This document shows, piece by piece, positions 5,284 through 6,047 of a stretch of 6,047 bases of DNA; the first letter of the stretch is position 1; every line of letters begins with the position of its first letter. Source of the stretch: Paracoccaceae bacterium (GTDB lineage: Bacteria > Pseudomonadota > Alphaproteobacteria > Rhodobacterales > Rhodobacteraceae); contig JAFIEC010000263.1 of the NCBI GenBank assembly GCA_020832725.1, forward strand, positions 1-6,047, written 5' to 3'. Made by a program: the position numbers and the translations under genes. The notes beneath the pieces are model-generated. The model did no database searches. It saw only the letters and a program-made list of their open reading frames with translations, and was not told the origin of the DNA.

Positions 5284-5866
5284 AGGGGTTTCCCCCCTCC
5301 TGCCAGCCCTCGGCCAGCGCGGGGTTTGTGGCCCGCGCCGGGCCTGTCGTTGCCCGGCGCGAGGCAAAGGGCGGGGCTTCCGAATCCTCCGGCGCGCCCG
5401 CGTCGGTGCCCCCATCGGTGCCTGCGCCCCCATGCCGGGCAGCGGCTGCGCTGCCACTGCAGCGCCGGTGATACAGTTCCCGCGCGCCGAAATAGAACGC
5501 CACCCCAGCCCCCCGCAGCCACCACAGCGGCTCGGGCACCGTGGCCAGCCCCTCCATCCTTGTGCCGAAACCCGCCGGGTCGGCCATCGCGTAGACGAAC
5601 AGCCCCAGGGTGCCCAGCGCCATGGCAGGCCGCGGAAGCCGGTTCAGCCCGTCCACCATCCGGTCGAAACGGCCGGTGCGGGCATGGGCAAACTCGGCCC
5701 CGTGCTGGGCGAGGGCGGCCCCCCGCGCCTCATGGGCCTGTGCCGCCGCAGCCGTGGCGTTGGGGGTGAAGACCTCGGCCACCTCGCGCACGGCACCCGC
5801 CGCAGCGCGGGCACCCGCACCGCCGCCGCCGAACAGCCCCGTCAGGATCAGCCGGATCAGCCCCAT
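5276..5866 (-). CDS. Holin family protein (GTA-release, 3TM holin type)
   Basis: This is a predicted inner-membrane holin. It would open the membrane so that a cytoplasmic endolysin reaches peptidoglycan. The 196-residue product has a short hydrophobic N-terminus (1-12), then a helical region with VREVAEVFTPNA (26-37). A conserved core follows, FDRMVDGLNRLPRPAMALGTLG (67-88), leading to a membrane helix at about 80-95. PEPLWWLRGAGVAFYFGAR (111-129) forms another. I recognise this core as the three-membrane-segment holin family linked to gene-transfer-agent release in Rhodobacterales. The ATG at 5866 lies inside the end of the upstream endolysin gene (10-nt overlap), so translation is probably coupled; only a weak GGGTGG-like sequence precedes it. 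An in-frame ATG at 5944 is rejected because it lies deeper in the endolysin gene. The C-terminal tail (130-196) is long, low-complexity and hydrophilic, ending near NPALAEGW. The family is confident; an actual role in GTA release is inferred. Confidence 0.87.
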   Translation of the reverse strand: MGLIRLILTGLFGGGGAGARAAAGAVREVAEVFTPNATAAAAQAHEARGAALAQHGAEFAHARTGRFDRMVDGLNRLPRPAMALGTLGLFVYAMADPAGFGTRMEGLATVPEPLWWLRGAGVAFYFGARELYHRRCSGSAAAARHGGAGTDGGTDAGAPEDSEAPPFASRRATTGPARATNPALAEGWQEGGNPWP

Positions 5867-6047
5867 GCCGCCACCCGTGCCCGATGCTCGGCCGCGCTCA
5901 GGTGAAAGCGCGGCGAGATGAATTCCTCGGCCCGGACGATCCATCCGCCCTTGCCGCCGTCACGGCGGCGGGCGAACTTGCGCAGCGGCGGGCGGGTGTC
6001 GCCCAGCGCGTAGTAGTAGTTGCGCCGCGCGATGCCATAGGCATCGG
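5857..6047 (-). CDS. Holin-associated N-acetylmuramidase (endolysin), C-terminal part
   Basis: This is the last 62 residues of a protein whose start lies beyond the window. The segment contains RRNYYYALGDTRPPLRKFAR, then GGKGGWIVRAEEF, and ends HRARVAAWG. I recognise this as the C-terminal peptidoglycan-binding/structural part of the GH108-type muramidases that sit directly before the 3TM holin in Rhodobacterales. Such enzymes cut the glycan backbone of peptidoglycan once the holin has opened the membrane. The catalytic N-terminal glutamate region is not in the window, so activity cannot be judged. The stop codon overlaps the holin start by 10 nt, so the two form a single transcription and translation unit. 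The assignment rests partly on the neighbour, and the fragment alone is moderately diagnostic. Confidence 0.8.
   Translation of the reverse strand, partial: DAYGIARRNYYYALGDTRPPLRKFARRRDGGKGGWIVRAEEFISPRFHLSAAEHRARVAAWG

Noticed and set aside
3126..5471. A 781-codon plus-strand frame and several long minus-strand frames over the pentapeptide-repeat gene (for example 3727-5457)
   Set aside because: They are Gly/Ala/Arg/Pro-rich or Gln/Arg-rich shadows of the repeat gene. Only the 3799-5262 frame shows membrane helices and regular pentapeptides.
5201..5921. Plus-strand open frames opposite the holin and endolysin (5201-5905, 5326-5769, 5610-5921)
   Set aside because: They are compositional shadows rich in Arg, Pro and Gly, with no domain or ribosome binding site. 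The minus-strand frames carry recognisable family motifs.
5867..5944. Possible 26-residue extension of the holin from the ATG at 5944
   Set aside because: It lies wholly within the endolysin frame and is not like the family. MGLIRLIL at 5866 is the usual hydrophobic start.
5953..5969. 17-nt near-perfect palindrome (GCCGCCGT/ACGGCGGC) within the endolysin
   Set aside because: It falls in codons for an Arg-Arg-Asp-Gly-Gly-Lys stretch and is readily explained by GC-rich codon choice. It has no regulatory position.

Overview
The window is about 70% GC. Its proteins resemble those of Rhodobacteraceae/Paracoccaceae (Alphaproteobacteria, Rhodobacterales). The best markers are the yajC-secD-secF operon, a YajC opening MFVSPAFAQ, and an endolysin-holin pair of the gene-transfer-agent (GTA) release type. 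The family assignment comes from remembered family features, not from a search.

Layout. Positions 1-378 (-) hold the N-terminal 126 residues of a TauE/SafE (TSUP) membrane transporter, cut by the window edge. Positions 412-3427 (-) hold yajC, secD and secF, transcribed in that order towards the transporter, which lies 33 nt after secF and may share the transcript. Positions 3428-3798 form a 371-nt divergent intergenic region. It has candidate promoters in both directions, a nine-base G/C homopolymer inside one promoter spacer, and a strong inverted repeat. Positions 3799-5262 (+) encode a 487-residue membrane-anchored pentapeptide-repeat protein of unknown function. Positions 5276-5866 (-) encode a holin-family protein. 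It overlaps by 10 nt the end of an N-acetylmuramidase-type endolysin (5857 to the window edge). The pentapeptide and holin genes converge with only 13 nt between their stops.

How the genes work together. YajC, SecD and SecF are accessory membrane subunits of the Sec translocon. SecDF uses the proton gradient to help pull proteins across the inner membrane. The transporter may be co-transcribed, but no functional link is visible. The endolysin and holin together make a two-gene lysis cassette: the holin opens the inner membrane and the muramidase cuts peptidoglycan. In Rhodobacter capsulatus a comparable pair, unlinked to the particle genes, releases GTA particles. The pentapeptide protein is the least explained gene. 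Its 26 unbroken five-residue repeats form a predicted beta-helix with a tryptophan column and an aspartate column. No CRISPR array, insertion sequence, tRNA or rRNA was seen.
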